Below are positions 17,831-26,990 of a DNA stretch of 64,000 nt, piece by piece; positions within the stretch are counted from its first letter, which is position 1; each line of letters begins with the position of its first letter. The notes under the pieces were generated by a model, which did not search any database, was not told the DNA's origin, and was given only the letters and a program-made list of their open reading frames with translations. The stretch is from CAYMDS01 sp964653195 (GTDB taxonomy: Bacteria; Patescibacteriota; Microgenomatia; Levybacterales; UBA12049). The position numbers were made by a program, and so were the translations under genes. The stretch spans positions 1 through 64,000 of the forward strand of contig CAZZCX010000003.1 of the NCBI GenBank assembly GCA_964653195.1, given 5' to 3'.

Positions 17831-18706
17831 ATGCTTAATTTAGCTTACATCATTTATCCTATGTTTATTAAATTACAAAAACATAATTTAAATCAGTCAT
17901 CAATAATTGAAAGAGGTCAGGTATTACTGTATGTAGTGCTGCTTGTAACAGTGCTTCTTACAGTAGTTATGTCTACTCTTTCTCGTAGCATAGTGAACGT
18001 ACGTTTAAGTGTACAAGAGGACCAGTCTTTAAAAGCTCTTGCAGCAGCTGAGGCAGGTATTGAAAAATCATTTTCAGGTGATAGTGCGCTTACTGGTGTT
18101 TTATCGAATGATAGTAGTTATACGACACAAGTTAGGCAAGTAAGCGGTTCGACATTTTTATTAAATAACGGTAGATTAGTATTGAAAGATGAAGGTGCTG
18201 ATATTTGGGTTTCTGATTATTCAGATGATCCAAGCTTAATTTATAAAAATCCTTGGAATGGGACACTCTATATTTATTGGGGTAATTCATCTGATAGTTG
18301 TATTGGATCAGAGGTTGATAACACAATGGCTGCATTAGAAGTTGTGGTTTTACAAGGCCCAAAATTAACTCCTACTGTTAAAAGGCTGGCATTTGATCCC
18401 TGCGGCTCGCGTAATATTATAAATAATTTTTCTTCACCTTCAATAGGGAGTTTTTCGATCGATGGTAAAACTTTTGTATATAGAGCCACTTTGCATATTA
18501 GTACATCGGCTCTTTATGTCAGAGTTATTCCATTATATGCAAATACATACATGGCTATAACGGCAAATCCTGCTTTACCAGCTCAGGGAACAATAATAAG
18601 CTCAACCGGTACATCTGGAGATGCTAAGCGTACAATATCAGTATTGAAAGAAAATCCTTCCCTTCCGTCTGAGTTTATATTGTATTCTTTTATGTGGCCA
18701 AAATAA
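17831..18706 (+). CDS. PilX-like pilus tip protein
   Basis: 291 residues with a single N-terminal membrane helix (GQVLLYVVLLVTVLLTVVMSTLSRS) followed by AAAEAGIEKSF, the pattern of PilX_N proteins: no FTLIE signal but a Gly-Gln before the hydrophobic run and an Ala-Ala-Glu-Ala-Gly segment. In Deinococcus-like and CPR loci this protein closes the minor pilin block. The first ATG (17831) may be one of two starts; Met14 is the other. Paired Cys are few. Confidence 0.7.
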   Translation: MLNLAYIIYPMFIKLQKHNLNQSSIIERGQVLLYVVLLVTVLLTVVMSTLSRSIVNVRLSVQEDQSLKALAAAEAGIEKSFSGDSALTGVLSNDSSYTTQVRQVSGSTFLLNNGRLVLKDEGADIWVSDYSDDPSLIYKNPWNGTLYIYWGNSSDSCIGSEVDNTMAALEVVVLQGPKLTPTVKRLAFDPCGSRNIINNFSSPSIGSFSIDGKTFVYRATLHISTSALYVRVIPLYANTYMAITANPALPAQGTIISSTGTSGDAKRTISVLKENPSLPSEFILYSFMWPK

Positions 18707-18746
18707 AAATGCTATTAGCATTATTATATTTATCAGTATTTAATAT

Positions 18747-19763
18747 ATGAATAATTCATTCGGTCTGGATATAGGGTTGACTACAATTAAAGCGGTTTTT
18801 TTACAAAATGAGAAAGACGGAATTCATTTTAAATCTTCGATTATTGCTAAAACACCTATTAAGGGTATACTCTCTGATACCACACTTGATCAAGAAGAAA
18901 TCGCACAAACAATCCGTCAAATTGTAAATGATGGAAAAATTCCTGTAAGGAGCGTGAATCTGGCATTGTCGGATAACCATATTTTTGCAAAAGTTATTGA
19001 TATGCCACAGTTGTCAGATAAAGAATTAGCTAGTGCTATTTATTGGGAAGCAGAGCAGCATATACCCGTACCTCTTTCAACTATAAATCTGGATTGGGTT
19101 GTTTTACGTCGGGATTTTGGAAGTCAAAAATATATGCAGGTTTTGCTAATCGGAGCACCAATCAGTGTACTTAGAAAATACGAAAAGGTTTTTGAGTACG
19201 CTGGTCTAAACGTCGAAAGTTTAGAAACTGAAACTCTCTCAGCTATTAGAGCTATAGTAACTGCTGATGATTTCCCAAATTCACTTATTGTGAATATCGG
19301 TAGCCTTGGAACCACTTTAGCCATAATACAGAAAAATACACTCGTTTTTATATATACCATTCCTTTGGGTGGTATGGCTATGAATCGAAGTATAGCTTCA
19401 GAGTTTGGTTTTAATAGTATTCAGGCGGAAGAATATAAAAAGACATATGGTATGAATGAATCTGACTTTGGAGGGAAAATTAAAGCTTCTATGCAGCCTA
19501 TTTTATTGTCTATGACGTCAGAAATAAAAAAAGCACTTTCTTTTTATAATGATAAATATAAAGAAGATCAACCTGTTAAACAGATCATACTGACTGGTGG
19601 AACTGCGCGAATACCTGGAATTGTTTCAGTGTTTGTTGAACAGACGGGATTTGAAACTGTTATAGCGAATCCCTGGAAAGCATTGTCTATACGTAATGTA
19701 CCCTCTGACTTAATTGAATCTGGTCCTGAGTATACGATAGCTGTAGGATTGGCTTTAAAATAA
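18747..19763 (+). CDS. pilM: Pilus assembly protein PilM
   Basis: Actin-like ATPase of 338 residues (family PF11104). Phosphate 1 motif FGLDIGLTTIKAVFL, SHS2 segment with VNLALSDNHIFAKVIDMP, and adenosine motif QIILTGGTARIPGI. It binds the cytoplasmic tail of PilN and links the platform to the ATPases. It is followed by pilN (3-base gap) and pilO (4-base overlap), the standard order. Confidence 0.92.
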   Translation: MNNSFGLDIGLTTIKAVFLQNEKDGIHFKSSIIAKTPIKGILSDTTLDQEEIAQTIRQIVNDGKIPVRSVNLALSDNHIFAKVIDMPQLSDKELASAIYWEAEQHIPVPLSTINLDWVVLRRDFGSQKYMQVLLIGAPISVLRKYEKVFEYAGLNVESLETETLSAIRAIVTADDFPNSLIVNIGSLGTTLAIIQKNTLVFIYTIPLGGMAMNRSIASEFGFNSIQAEEYKKTYGMNESDFGGKIKASMQPILLSMTSEIKKALSFYNDKYKEDQPVKQIILTGGTARIPGIVSVFVEQTGFETVIANPWKALSIRNVPSDLIESGPEYTIAVGLALK

Positions 19764-19766
19764 TTC

Positions 19767-20297
19767 ATGAATAATCAAATTAATTTACAATTAGGAAAGA
19801 CACAGAGTTCTCCGTCACTTGCTAAGAAACGCGCATTTTTTCATACTATCTCAATCAGTTTGCTTTTTGGATTCGCTTTTTTTTCTATAGTTCTATTTAT
19901 ATTAATTTCTCTTTCTCCCCTTCCGAGCCTTCAAGAGCGTGAAAAAGTAGAAACAAAAAGATTAAGTTTTTTTAAGGATACTATCGTAAAGATAAATTTA
20001 ACAAAAGAAAGGATAGATAATGTAGATAAGATTCTTCGAGATAGACCTACTTACTCACAGTCATTACTCACCATAAAAAATTTATTGCCTACTGAAGCAG
20101 CAATTAACGAAATACATCTAAATGATAAAAATTTAACATTTACAATAACGAGCAAATCGTTATTGCCATTGGATACTTTCTTAAATTCGCTAAAGATGGA
20201 AAGTGAAAAGGGAGAAAAGTTTAAAAAGATTACTATAGTGACACTAGAGAAAAATCTTGATAAAGAAGTATATATTTTAGTATTAAAATTAGTATGA
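19767..20297 (+). CDS. pilN: Pilus assembly protein PilN
   Basis: 176 residues: short cytoplasmic tail starting MNNQINLQLGK (the INL motif that docks on PilM), one membrane helix (about 28-52), a coiled-coil (60-85) and a small ferredoxin-like outside domain. It overlaps pilO by four bases. Confidence 0.85.
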   Translation: MNNQINLQLGKTQSSPSLAKKRAFFHTISISLLFGFAFFSIVLFILISLSPLPSLQEREKVETKRLSFFKDTIVKINLTKERIDNVDKILRDRPTYSQSLLTIKNLLPTEAAINEIHLNDKNLTFTITSKSLLPLDTFLNSLKMESEKGEKFKKITIVTLEKNLDKEVYILVLKLV

Positions 20298-20974
20298 ATA
20301 ATGAACTTCGCTATTATTTAAGACGTTTAGTATTGGCTTACTTTAATTTTCGATATTCACAATATTATCATTTAGCGATACCTGTTGTTTTAGTGTCATT
20401 GGGAATTATTCTGCTTGTATCTTTTATTATCCCTCAAATGAATAATTGGTTTTCCGTACAGAATGAAGTGAAATCCACACAAGCAAGGATAAATACGATA
20501 AGACGAAATACAATAGTTCTTGAAAATATCAACAAAGAAAAGATTGAATCTGAATTTATAGTTGCTAATTTAGCATTACCTTCAAGTAAAGATTTCAGTG
20601 GAATTTTAGATTTAATCAATGACACAACTACTAAAAGTGGTATTTCCTTGGATGATTATGAATTTAGCCTGGGGCCAGTTGAAAATAAAGATAACATAAA
20701 TAAATCAAAGTCAGAAATCTCAACTATATTATTGAGCTTAAGTATTGAAGGAGATTCAAATGCATTGGGTATTTTTTTATCGGAAATAGAAAGCCAGATA
20801 CCACTAGCACAAATACATTCTGTTAATTACAGTGAAAATAAAGGCCAAATTCAACTATCATTTATAGTTAAATCTTTTGATGATATTAATTTTCGCTATG
20901 ATACACCTTTAACAGTTATGAATAATAAACAAAGGAGCCTAATGCAGAAATTGATTACTTGGAATGCTGATTAA
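20294..20974 (+). CDS. pilO: Pilus assembly protein PilO
   Basis: 226 residues with one membrane helix (about 28-50), a coiled-coil next to it and a C-terminal domain with the pattern seen in PilO/GspM. It pairs with PilN in the membrane. No pilP or pilQ (secretin) follows, as expected for a cell with one membrane. The stop overlaps the convergent trmD gene by four bases, so the pilus operon ends here. Confidence 0.8.
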   Translation: MNNELRYYLRRLVLAYFNFRYSQYYHLAIPVVLVSLGIILLVSFIIPQMNNWFSVQNEVKSTQARINTIRRNTIVLENINKEKIESEFIVANLALPSSKDFSGILDLINDTTTKSGISLDDYEFSLGPVENKDNINKSKSEISTILLSLSIEGDSNALGIFLSEIESQIPLAQIHSVNYSENKGQIQLSFIVKSFDDINFRYDTPLTVMNNKQRSLMQKLITWNAD

Positions 20975-21678
20975 GTGTTTGAGTTATCTCTTTTCTCAGT
21001 TTTTTTAAGTGATTCGCTGATTCGCCATTTTTCAACCTCTTTATGATTACCTGAAAGTAGTATCTCCGGTACTGGATAATTTTCATATACAGACGGTTTG
21101 GTAAAATGTGGATATTCTAGAATATGTCTATCTTTATGACTTAAGGAGAATGATTCATTTTGCGTAGCACCATCTTTCAAAACCCCCTTAAGCAGTCGTG
21201 TTACTGCATCGGTGATAAGCATAGCAGGAATTTCTCCTCCTGTAACTACAAAATCGCCAATTGAAATCTCTTCATCTATGTAATTAATAATCCTCTCATC
21301 AACCCCTTCATAATGTCCACAAATTATAATAAGATGATCTAGAGTAGAATATGTTTCAGCTGTAACTTGAGAAAACTTTTTTCCAGAAGCGGAAAGTAAA
21401 ATTACTTTATCTCTTATCGAAGACTTACTTTTATATATTTTTGAAAATGACATTTTAGTATTTGTGATGGCTTTATGTATAACGTCTACTCTCAAAACCA
21501 TACCTATACCTCCTCCATATGGGGTATCGTCTACTGACTTATGTTTTCCGATACCATAATCACGTAAGTTTATATATTCAATCTCAATTAATCCTTTCTT
21601 TTTTGCATTTTTAATAATTGAATGATCAAAGGGACCTTGGAACATCTCCGGAAAGAGAGTAAGTATGGAAATTTTCAT
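20971..21678 (-). CDS. trmD: tRNA (guanine-37 N1)-methyltransferase TrmD
   Basis: SPOUT methyltransferase that makes m1G37 in tRNAs read by G36-G37 contexts (Leu, Pro, Arg) and prevents frameshifts. Motifs: ILTLFPEMFQGPFDHSII, DDTPYGGGIGMVLR, the trefoil-knot signature GHYEGVDERI and ISIGDFVVTGGEIPAMLITD. 235 residues, standard length. Last gene of a minus-strand run with the KH protein and rpsP, a common bacterial order. Confidence 0.96.
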   Translation of the reverse strand: MKISILTLFPEMFQGPFDHSIIKNAKKKGLIEIEYINLRDYGIGKHKSVDDTPYGGGIGMVLRVDVIHKAITNTKMSFSKIYKSKSSIRDKVILLSASGKKFSQVTAETYSTLDHLIIICGHYEGVDERIINYIDEEISIGDFVVTGGEIPAMLITDAVTRLLKGVLKDGATQNESFSLSHKDRHILEYPHFTKPSVYENYPVPEILLSGNHKEVEKWRISESLKKTEKRDNSNT

Positions 21679-21768
21679 AGAATTATATCTAAATAGACCT
21701 AATGAATTGATGCTTATTCGTAAACAAAAATTGAGTTACATTACTCAATTGATTTGAGACATAAGTAG

Positions 21769-22017
21769 TTATTTTGCAGGAGGTGTATTATCTGCAAGAG
21801 ATATATTGATTCTAATACCCTTTTTTATTGCTGGAATTTTCATTGCGTTACGAATAGATCGTATTATTTTTCCTTCTTTTCCGATAATTTTACCGTAATC
21901 TGAAGAGTCTGCAGAAATTATAAATTGAGTTATACCGTCTTGCTCTGTCTCTTCTATACTTACCGATTCTGGCTTATCAACGATTGATGTAATTATATAC
22001 TTAAGTGTGTTTTGCAT
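21769..22017 (-). CDS. khpA: KH-domain RNA-binding protein KhpA
   Basis: 82 residues forming one KH domain with the GxxG loop in KIIGKEGKIIRSIRNAMK. Homologues bind RNA with KhpB/Jag and affect cell growth and division. Its place between rpsP and trmD is typical. Confidence 0.9.
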   Translation of the reverse strand: MQNTLKYIITSIVDKPESVSIEETEQDGITQFIISADSSDYGKIIGKEGKIIRSIRNAMKIPAIKKGIRINISLADNTPPAK

Positions 22018-22026
22018 GAGTGAAAC

Positions 22027-22257
22027 TTATTCAGCGACTAGTGACCTTATGGTGTCCGATGGTTGTGCGCCTTTAGAAACCCAGTAATTGTATCTGTCCA
22101 TTTTTAAAACTTTGATATTCTTTGGTTTATTTTTTTCGTACCAGCCTAATAACTCCAAAAAATCACCGTCTCTGCGGCTTCTTTTTTCTTTTACTATGAT
22201 ACGAAATTTACGTTCTCCTTTTTTGCCAATTCTTGTTGAGCGTATTACTAGCGACAT
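22027..22257 (-). CDS. rpsP: Ribosomal protein S16
   Basis: 76 residues: VIRSTRIGKKGERKFRIIVKEKRSRRDG at the N-terminus is the S16 signature, followed by LGWYEKNKP and YWVSKGAQPSDTIRSL. 30S assembly protein. Standard length. Confidence 0.96.
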   Translation of the reverse strand: MSLVIRSTRIGKKGERKFRIIVKEKRSRRDGDFLELLGWYEKNKPKNIKVLKMDRYNYWVSKGAQPSDTIRSLVAE

Positions 22258-22314
22258 ATGGTTAATATTTTAACAGATTGAAGTTTGATTCTCAAGGCTT
22301 TTTTGAGTTTGATC

Positions 22315-22983
22315 CTAAGACGGTTTCTGGAGTTTCTTAAGTGCTTCTTTGGCTGCTGCTTCTTCTGCTTCCTGCTTGGACTTGCCTACTCCTTGGCCCA
22401 TGATTTCATCCTGAATCAGGACTCCTATAGTAAAAATCTTAGCATGAGGTGGTCCTTCTTCTTCTAAGACTTTATATATTGGAGAATTCTGTTTTTGGGA
22501 TTGGACAAACTCCTGTAGTAAGCTTTTTGGATCTTTAAATGCTTTTTTTGACACTATAACGTCAATTTTTGGTGCCAGAATGGATAGTATGAATTCTTTA
22601 ACTGCTTCTATCCCCTGATCTATAAATAGTGCGCCTATAACAGCCTCAACTACATTTGCAAGGAGTGATTCGTTTTCTCTCCCATTGGACTCTTCTTCTC
22701 CTCTGGAAAGCATTAAGAATTGACCTAGCTTAAACTCTATAGCAATTTTAGCCAGGCTTTTAGTGTTTACGACTAGAGATCGGATATTTGTAAGAATTCC
22801 TTCGTCGTAGTCGGGAAACGTGTCATAAAGGTACTTAGATACCACAAACGAGAGTATACTATCACCTAAAAACTCCAGTCTTTCATTAGAAGAGAGTTTT
22901 TCTTTAGTTTCGTTTAGATAGGATCTATGTATAAAGGCTTGCTTAAGAAGCGTTTTATCTTTAAATTCAGGTAGTCTATTCAT
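22315..22983 (-). CDS. rnc: Ribonuclease III
   Basis: Double-strand RNA endonuclease of 222 residues. The catalytic signature NERLEFLGDSIL with the acidic residues is near 28-39, a second acidic site is in NVVEAVIGALFID, and a C-terminal dsRNA-binding domain runs from DPKSLLQEFVQ to EAAAKEALKKL. It processes rRNA. The gene overlaps the end of nusB by eight bases. Confidence 0.95.
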   Translation of the reverse strand: MNRLPEFKDKTLLKQAFIHRSYLNETKEKLSSNERLEFLGDSILSFVVSKYLYDTFPDYDEGILTNIRSLVVNTKSLAKIAIEFKLGQFLMLSRGEEESNGRENESLLANVVEAVIGALFIDQGIEAVKEFILSILAPKIDVIVSKKAFKDPKSLLQEFVQSQKQNSPIYKVLEEEGPPHAKIFTIGVLIQDEIMGQGVGKSKQEAEEAAAKEALKKLQKPS

Positions 22984-23326
22984 TTTTCAATATATTTCCT
23001 AGTGCGCCGTTAATAAATGCAGGGCTAGTATCGTTTGCGAATTCTTTTGCAAGCTCAATAGCTTCATCTATAATAACATTTGCAGGTTCAGTTTTCTCTA
23101 TAAGCAATTCGTACACAGCTAGCCTAAGAATAGCCAAATCGATCTTATTTATTTTATCAATTGGGAATTCAGGTGCAGCTTTTTGTATTTGTAGATCAAG
23201 CTGCTCTTTATTTTGTAATATTATCTTAATTTCTGGTTTGGTAGATTGATCGTGAAAGTCTACCTTAAATAGTTCTTGAATTAAATTTTGCCTGTGTTTA
23301 TGCCTCGGATCTGTAGATGTTTTCAT
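22976..23326 (-). CDS. nusB: Transcription antitermination factor NusB
   Basis: 116 residues, all-helical NusB fold: RHKHRQNLIQELFKVDF at the start, IDKINKIDLAILRLAVYELL and VIIDEAIELAKEFANDTSPAFINGALGNI at the end. It binds boxA RNA with NusE in rRNA antitermination. Confidence 0.93.
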   Translation of the reverse strand: MKTSTDPRHKHRQNLIQELFKVDFHDQSTKPEIKIILQNKEQLDLQIQKAAPEFPIDKINKIDLAILRLAVYELLIEKTEPANVIIDEAIELAKEFANDTSPAFINGALGNILKNE

Positions 23327-23335
23327 TGTTATTTA

Positions 23336-23455
23336 GCCAATATAGACTTAGCTTGGGGTTTTGAGTAGCTTTGCGGAATAAATGTTCCCGAAACTACCTG
23401 TCCGCAATGCTACGCAAAACGTTGCAGGCGGGAGCTAAACTCTATGCTAAGACAA
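23336..23455 (-). other. Structured gap between rpmF and nusB
   Basis: The 129-base gap contains nested inverted repeats: an outer CTTAGC facing GCTAAG and an inner 13-base arm GTAGCTTTGCGGA facing TCCGCAATGCTAC with one mismatch and a 22-base loop. Local GC is well above that of the surrounding spacers. No run of T follows, so it is not a plain terminator. It could be a processed leader or a decayed palindromic repeat. No known RNA family is recognised. Confidence 0.45.
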
Positions 23456-23647
23456 TTATTTCTGATTTGTTTTAACCTGTATTACTTTATTGCCTTTATA
23501 ATAACCGCATGATGGGCAAACAATGTGAAATAGAATACTTTCTTTACAATTACTGCATTTAGTCAGTTTTTGTAGAGTTAAGTGGATACTTGCTCTTCTT
23601 TTGCCCTGTCGGGCTCTGGAATGTCTTTTTTTAGGCTCTTGGGACAT
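23456..23647 (-). CDS. rpmF: Ribosomal protein L32
   Basis: 63 residues: KKRHSRARQGKRRASIHL at the N-terminus and a zinc ribbon with CSNC and CPSCGYYKGNKVI. All four Cys are present, so this is the zinc-binding form. First gene of the rpmF-nusB-rnc-rpsP-khpA-trmD run on the minus strand. Confidence 0.95.
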   Translation of the reverse strand: MSQEPKKRHSRARQGKRRASIHLTLQKLTKCSNCKESILFHIVCPSCGYYKGNKVIQVKTNQK

Positions 23648-23649
23648 AA

Positions 23650-23735
23650 ATTAATAGTTATGAATTATAAGTGATAAATTATGAGTTGTTTAAACTTAAA
23701 ACTTAGGACTCGCGACTCATAGCTTATTATTGTAT
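23650..23735. repeat. Degenerate heptamer array with inverted arms
   Basis: Heptamers TTATGAA, TTATAAG, TGATAAA, TTATGAG are followed by ACTTAAA, ACTTAGG, ACTCGCG, ACTCATA. The two sets are partly complementary. It lies upstream of rpmF; the rest of the gap to 23792 holds nothing I recognise. Confidence 0.5.
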
Positions 23736-23792
23736 TGTACCCTATCCCAGCCTCGCTTGCAACGGGTAAATAGTCTAAAATTTAAATATAAT

Positions 23793-24878
23793 TTAATTTG
23801 ATAGATATAATAAGTGATTTAAGAGCATTGCAAAGTCTGTTTTTTGATGAGCAGGAAAATTCGCTATTCTTATTTGCTTTTCCTTCATTGATCCGTATCC
23901 TGAGCCTAATATAAACCCTTTTGTTTTTATTGATTCAATAATTGACTTAGAGCCATTTGGCGTAGATATGACTATAGTAGTTTTGGATCGTAATTTTGCG
24001 TTTTTTACAAAAAGAAATAAATTTTCTTGTTTTTCAAAGAAATCATATAGTAGATTACTTTTTTCCTCTGTATCTTTTCTAATTTGCTGTATACCGGTAT
24101 TTAGCATATCTTTTGAAATTTTATCTAGAAGATAAATACTTAATACATTCGGTGTTTCTGGAGTCTGGAATATCTTATTTTGCTTACTAAGCGAGGCAAA
24201 TGAATGGTAACTTCCTGTAGACAGCCCTTTCTTATTAAGAAACACAGATTTTTCGTAAGCTCTAGGACTAATAATTAATACCCCCAACCCGGAAGGCATT
24301 CCGAACCCTTTCTGTACGGAGAAGAAAACGCAGTCAAGTAATTTAAAGGGTAAATTTACGTAAGGTACTGATGATACTATGTCTACAGCAATTAGCACCT
24401 TAGGGTAACGTTTAGCTAAATATTCAATTTCATTAATTGGAATTGAGACACCCGTACTCGTTTCATTTTGAGTTAGCGCGATAAGTTCAGTTTTAGGCGA
24501 AATTTGTATTTTTTTTATATCACACCATTCGCCTAGCTCTATATTGTTAGAAGATGCGTTTTTTTTAAGATTAAGTCCAATGTCACAAAATTTTTTAGAA
24601 AAACTGCCATTAACAAAATGAAAACTTTTTATTTCTACTGTATTTTGGATTATCCTTTCCATGGCTTCAGTTGCTGAAGAAAGAAAGAATATACTGAAAT
24701 CTTGCGGAACTCCTAATAAGTGACGTATATTATCAATTGCGGATTTATAAATTTCATGAAATCTCTCACTTCTATGAGAAATTGATAATATATCTTCTGC
24801 AAATGCATTATTGATATGTTGTTCAACCGTTGGATAAAGTTGTGAAGGTCCAGGCGTGAAGAAAATTAGCTTTTGCAT
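23793..24878 (-). CDS. serC: Phosphoserine aminotransferase-like (class V)
   Basis: PLP enzyme of 361 residues, aminotransferase class V. It begins FFTPGPSQLYPTVEQHI, carries the cofactor aspartate in LIAVDIVSSVPY and the Schiff-base lysine in FFSVQKGFGMPSGLGVLI, and ends with GSGYGSMKEKQIRIANFPAH. The TPGPSQL start and substrate Arg near the end fit the phosphoserine/alanine-glyoxylate group. It starts two bases after the SerB-SerA fusion in the same operon, so conversion of 3-phosphohydroxypyruvate to phosphoserine is the best assignment. The three enzyme activities for serine would then be complete. Confidence 0.85.
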   Translation of the reverse strand: MQKLIFFTPGPSQLYPTVEQHINNAFAEDILSISHRSERFHEIYKSAIDNIRHLLGVPQDFSIFFLSSATEAMERIIQNTVEIKSFHFVNGSFSKKFCDIGLNLKKNASSNNIELGEWCDIKKIQISPKTELIALTQNETSTGVSIPINEIEYLAKRYPKVLIAVDIVSSVPYVNLPFKLLDCVFFSVQKGFGMPSGLGVLIISPRAYEKSVFLNKKGLSTGSYHSFASLSKQNKIFQTPETPNVLSIYLLDKISKDMLNTGIQQIRKDTEEKSNLLYDFFEKQENLFLFVKNAKLRSKTTIVISTPNGSKSIIESIKTKGFILGSGYGSMKEKQIRIANFPAHQKTDFAMLLNHLLYLSN

Positions 24879-24880
24879 GT

Positions 24881-26782
24881 CTAATAAAGTATTCTAAAGC
24901 GAATTGTATTGGTTATATTTTTTAATTCCTCTATAACTGACTGACTATAATTTTTATAAACGTCAGTTATCACATAGCCAATTTCCTCATTTGTTTTAAG
25001 ATATTGACCTTCAATATTGATTTTATTTTGTGCGAATACTTTATTTAGATCGGAGAGTACACCAGGCTGATTTTTATGAATATGAATAAACCGATGAGCT
25101 TTTTTAAGCTTAGGTAGCTGAATATTAGGGAAGTTTACACTATGTGCCGTATTCCCTGTATTTACAAAACTTATTAATTTTTCGGACATAAACTCTGCGA
25201 TATTTTTTTGTCCTTCTTCTGTACCGGCACCAATATGTGGAGTAAGTATTACATTTGGAAGCCCTTGAAGAAATGACGTAAATTTTTCATTATTGCTTCT
25301 CGGTTCGTTTGGGAATACATCTATTGCAGCTCCGTGAATTTTGCCATTTTTAATGAAGCTTACAAGAGGTAAGACGTCAACCACTAACCCTCTACTGCAA
25401 TTAATGAAAATTACTCCATCTTTCATTTTCGAAAACTCGTTTGAACCTATAAGATTAATGTTTTCTTTTCTACCATCTACATGGATAGTTATAATGTCTG
25501 AGATTCTTAGCAGCTCTTCAAGCGTTTTGCAGCGTTTGGCATTACCGAGTGCTAATTTATCAGTGACATCGAAATAATAAACTTCCATACCGAGATTTTC
25601 AGCTAGAACTGAAAGCTGAGATCCGATATTTCCATAACCTACAATTCCTAGTTTTTTTCCTCTTATCTCGTGACAGTTCAATGCTGATTTATCCCATATA
25701 CCTGCGTGCATTTTTTGTGATTTATCAAAAACACGGCGATTTAACATAATTATATTTCCGATTGTGAGCTCGACAACACTTCGCGTATTACTAAACGGTG
25801 CATTAAAAACACTAATTCCTGAAGTTGAGCATGCTGATAAATCAACATTATTCGTACCTATTCCAAATACACCAATGGATAATAATTTATTAGCATGAAG
25901 TAGAATATCTTTTTGAATTTTTGTTTTCGATCTGATACCGAGTATTGATACACTTGGAATAACTCTCCTTAATTCCTCTGTACTTAAAGAACCGTTAAAT
26001 GTTTCTACCTTATATCCTTCGCTGAAAAGTATATTTTCAGCTTTAGAGTGGATATTCTCTAGAAGTAACACTTTCATCATAGTTTTAGGGTATGAAAGTG
26101 CGCGTGGTAATTTTAGTTTAAAAAGTATTTCATCGAACGAAGCAGTTACGTAATCAGCTTTGTCCATGACTACCTGCCGTTTTATATTTTCGGTAAATGC
26201 AAAAAATTTTTCAGCACTACCATTTTCTTTAATTTGATAATCGGTAAATCCATCCCCTATAATGTAAATTTTTCCTTGTAGATTTAATTTTTCAATTGCT
26301 TTTATTTTACCTCTATCTTGACTTAACGGGTTTTTTTCATCAAATCCGATTACTAAACCCTTATTATCGAATTGGAAAGTATTTGCTAATACATGTTTTT
26401 CTGTTATGCCGTAAGATTTAACTACAGGAGTGATAAATTCTTTGAACCCACCTGAAATAACATAAATTTGCTCTGCATAATTTTTAAAGAAATCTCTATT
26501 ATTCTTCACGGACTTTGTTATGTGATTCTTAATTAATCTTATTAACTTATGAATATCATTTTTATCTGTTTGGAACAAAAGTAGTCTTTTACGTAAAGAT
26601 TCATTGAAGCTAATTTTTCCTTCCATGCCCAAATTTGTAATTCTTGAAACTTCTTTTAGTATTTCTTCCTTTCCTGATTTATCTTTCAAAGTGATTTTTG
26701 CCAATTCTTCTAATGATTCGACAGTTACAAATGTACTGTCAAAGTCGATAATAAAATAAGTGTTTTTGCTCAATGGTTTCAT
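24881..26782 (-). CDS. serA: Fused phosphoserine phosphatase and phosphoglycerate dehydrogenase
   Basis: A 633-residue fusion. Residues 1-220 form a HAD phosphatase of the SerB type: catalytic DFDST (Asp13, Asp15) and GDGFTDYQI. Residues from about 228 form a phosphoglycerate dehydrogenase with the NAD site VGYGNIGSQ and catalytic region HIGAGTEEGQ. The last 80 residues form an ACT domain (IHKNQPGVLSDLNKVF, NIEGQYLKTNEEIGYV) that closely resembles the serine-binding ACT domain of E. coli SerA. It thus joins the first and last steps of serine synthesis in one chain and is probably inhibited by serine. The start ATG 26782 has no good Shine-Dalgarno. A Ser-rich leader peptide attenuator lies upstream. 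Confidence 0.93.
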   Translation of the reverse strand: MKPLSKNTYFIIDFDSTFVTVESLEELAKITLKDKSGKEEILKEVSRITNLGMEGKISFNESLRKRLLLFQTDKNDIHKLIRLIKNHITKSVKNNRDFFKNYAEQIYVISGGFKEFITPVVKSYGITEKHVLANTFQFDNKGLVIGFDEKNPLSQDRGKIKAIEKLNLQGKIYIIGDGFTDYQIKENGSAEKFFAFTENIKRQVVMDKADYVTASFDEILFKLKLPRALSYPKTMMKVLLLENIHSKAENILFSEGYKVETFNGSLSTEELRRVIPSVSILGIRSKTKIQKDILLHANKLLSIGVFGIGTNNVDLSACSTSGISVFNAPFSNTRSVVELTIGNIIMLNRRVFDKSQKMHAGIWDKSALNCHEIRGKKLGIVGYGNIGSQLSVLAENLGMEVYYFDVTDKLALGNAKRCKTLEELLRISDIITIHVDGRKENINLIGSNEFSKMKDGVIFINCSRGLVVDVLPLVSFIKNGKIHGAAIDVFPNEPRSNNEKFTSFLQGLPNVILTPHIGAGTEEGQKNIAEFMSEKLISFVNTGNTAHSVNFPNIQLPKLKKAHRFIHIHKNQPGVLSDLNKVFAQNKINIEGQYLKTNEEIGYVITDVYKNYSQSVIEELKNITNTIRFRILY

Positions 26783-26939
26783 GATTAATTAATAAATTTC
26801 TTTGTTGTTTATAATACTTTTTGTTTATATCTGCCTATATTTATGCTCAGCTTATGGTTGTCATCCATTTAAATGAAATATTTATTTTGGCAGACTATGT
26901 TTATTTAAGTAAAATATAAAAATTTAGTAAGTTACACAT

Positions 26940-26960
26940 AAAAAAACTCCCTTTCGGGAG
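26940..26960 (-). terminator. Attenuator terminator of the serine operon
   Basis: On the minus strand CTCCC, loop GAAA, GGGAG, then seven T (26946-26940). The stem alternatively takes part in a longer antiterminator with 26983-26991. The terminator lies 158 bases before the SerB-SerA start, and its GGGAG is followed, after the seven T, by an ATG that opens a 12-codon mini-ORF. Confidence 0.8.
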
Positions 26961-26990
26961 ATGGTTTATAAAATACATTTTTCCACCTCC

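Noticed and set aside
25341..25577. Plus-strand frame within the SerB-SerA fusion.
   Set aside because: Antisense shadow; the fused enzyme on the other strand keeps all its motifs here.
26899..26939. The 12-codon mini-ORF (MCNLLNFYILLK) after the serine terminator as a second leader peptide.
   Set aside because: It lies downstream of the terminator and has no Ser codons; I treat it as part of the shared purine-arm plus start-codon design, not as a sensor.
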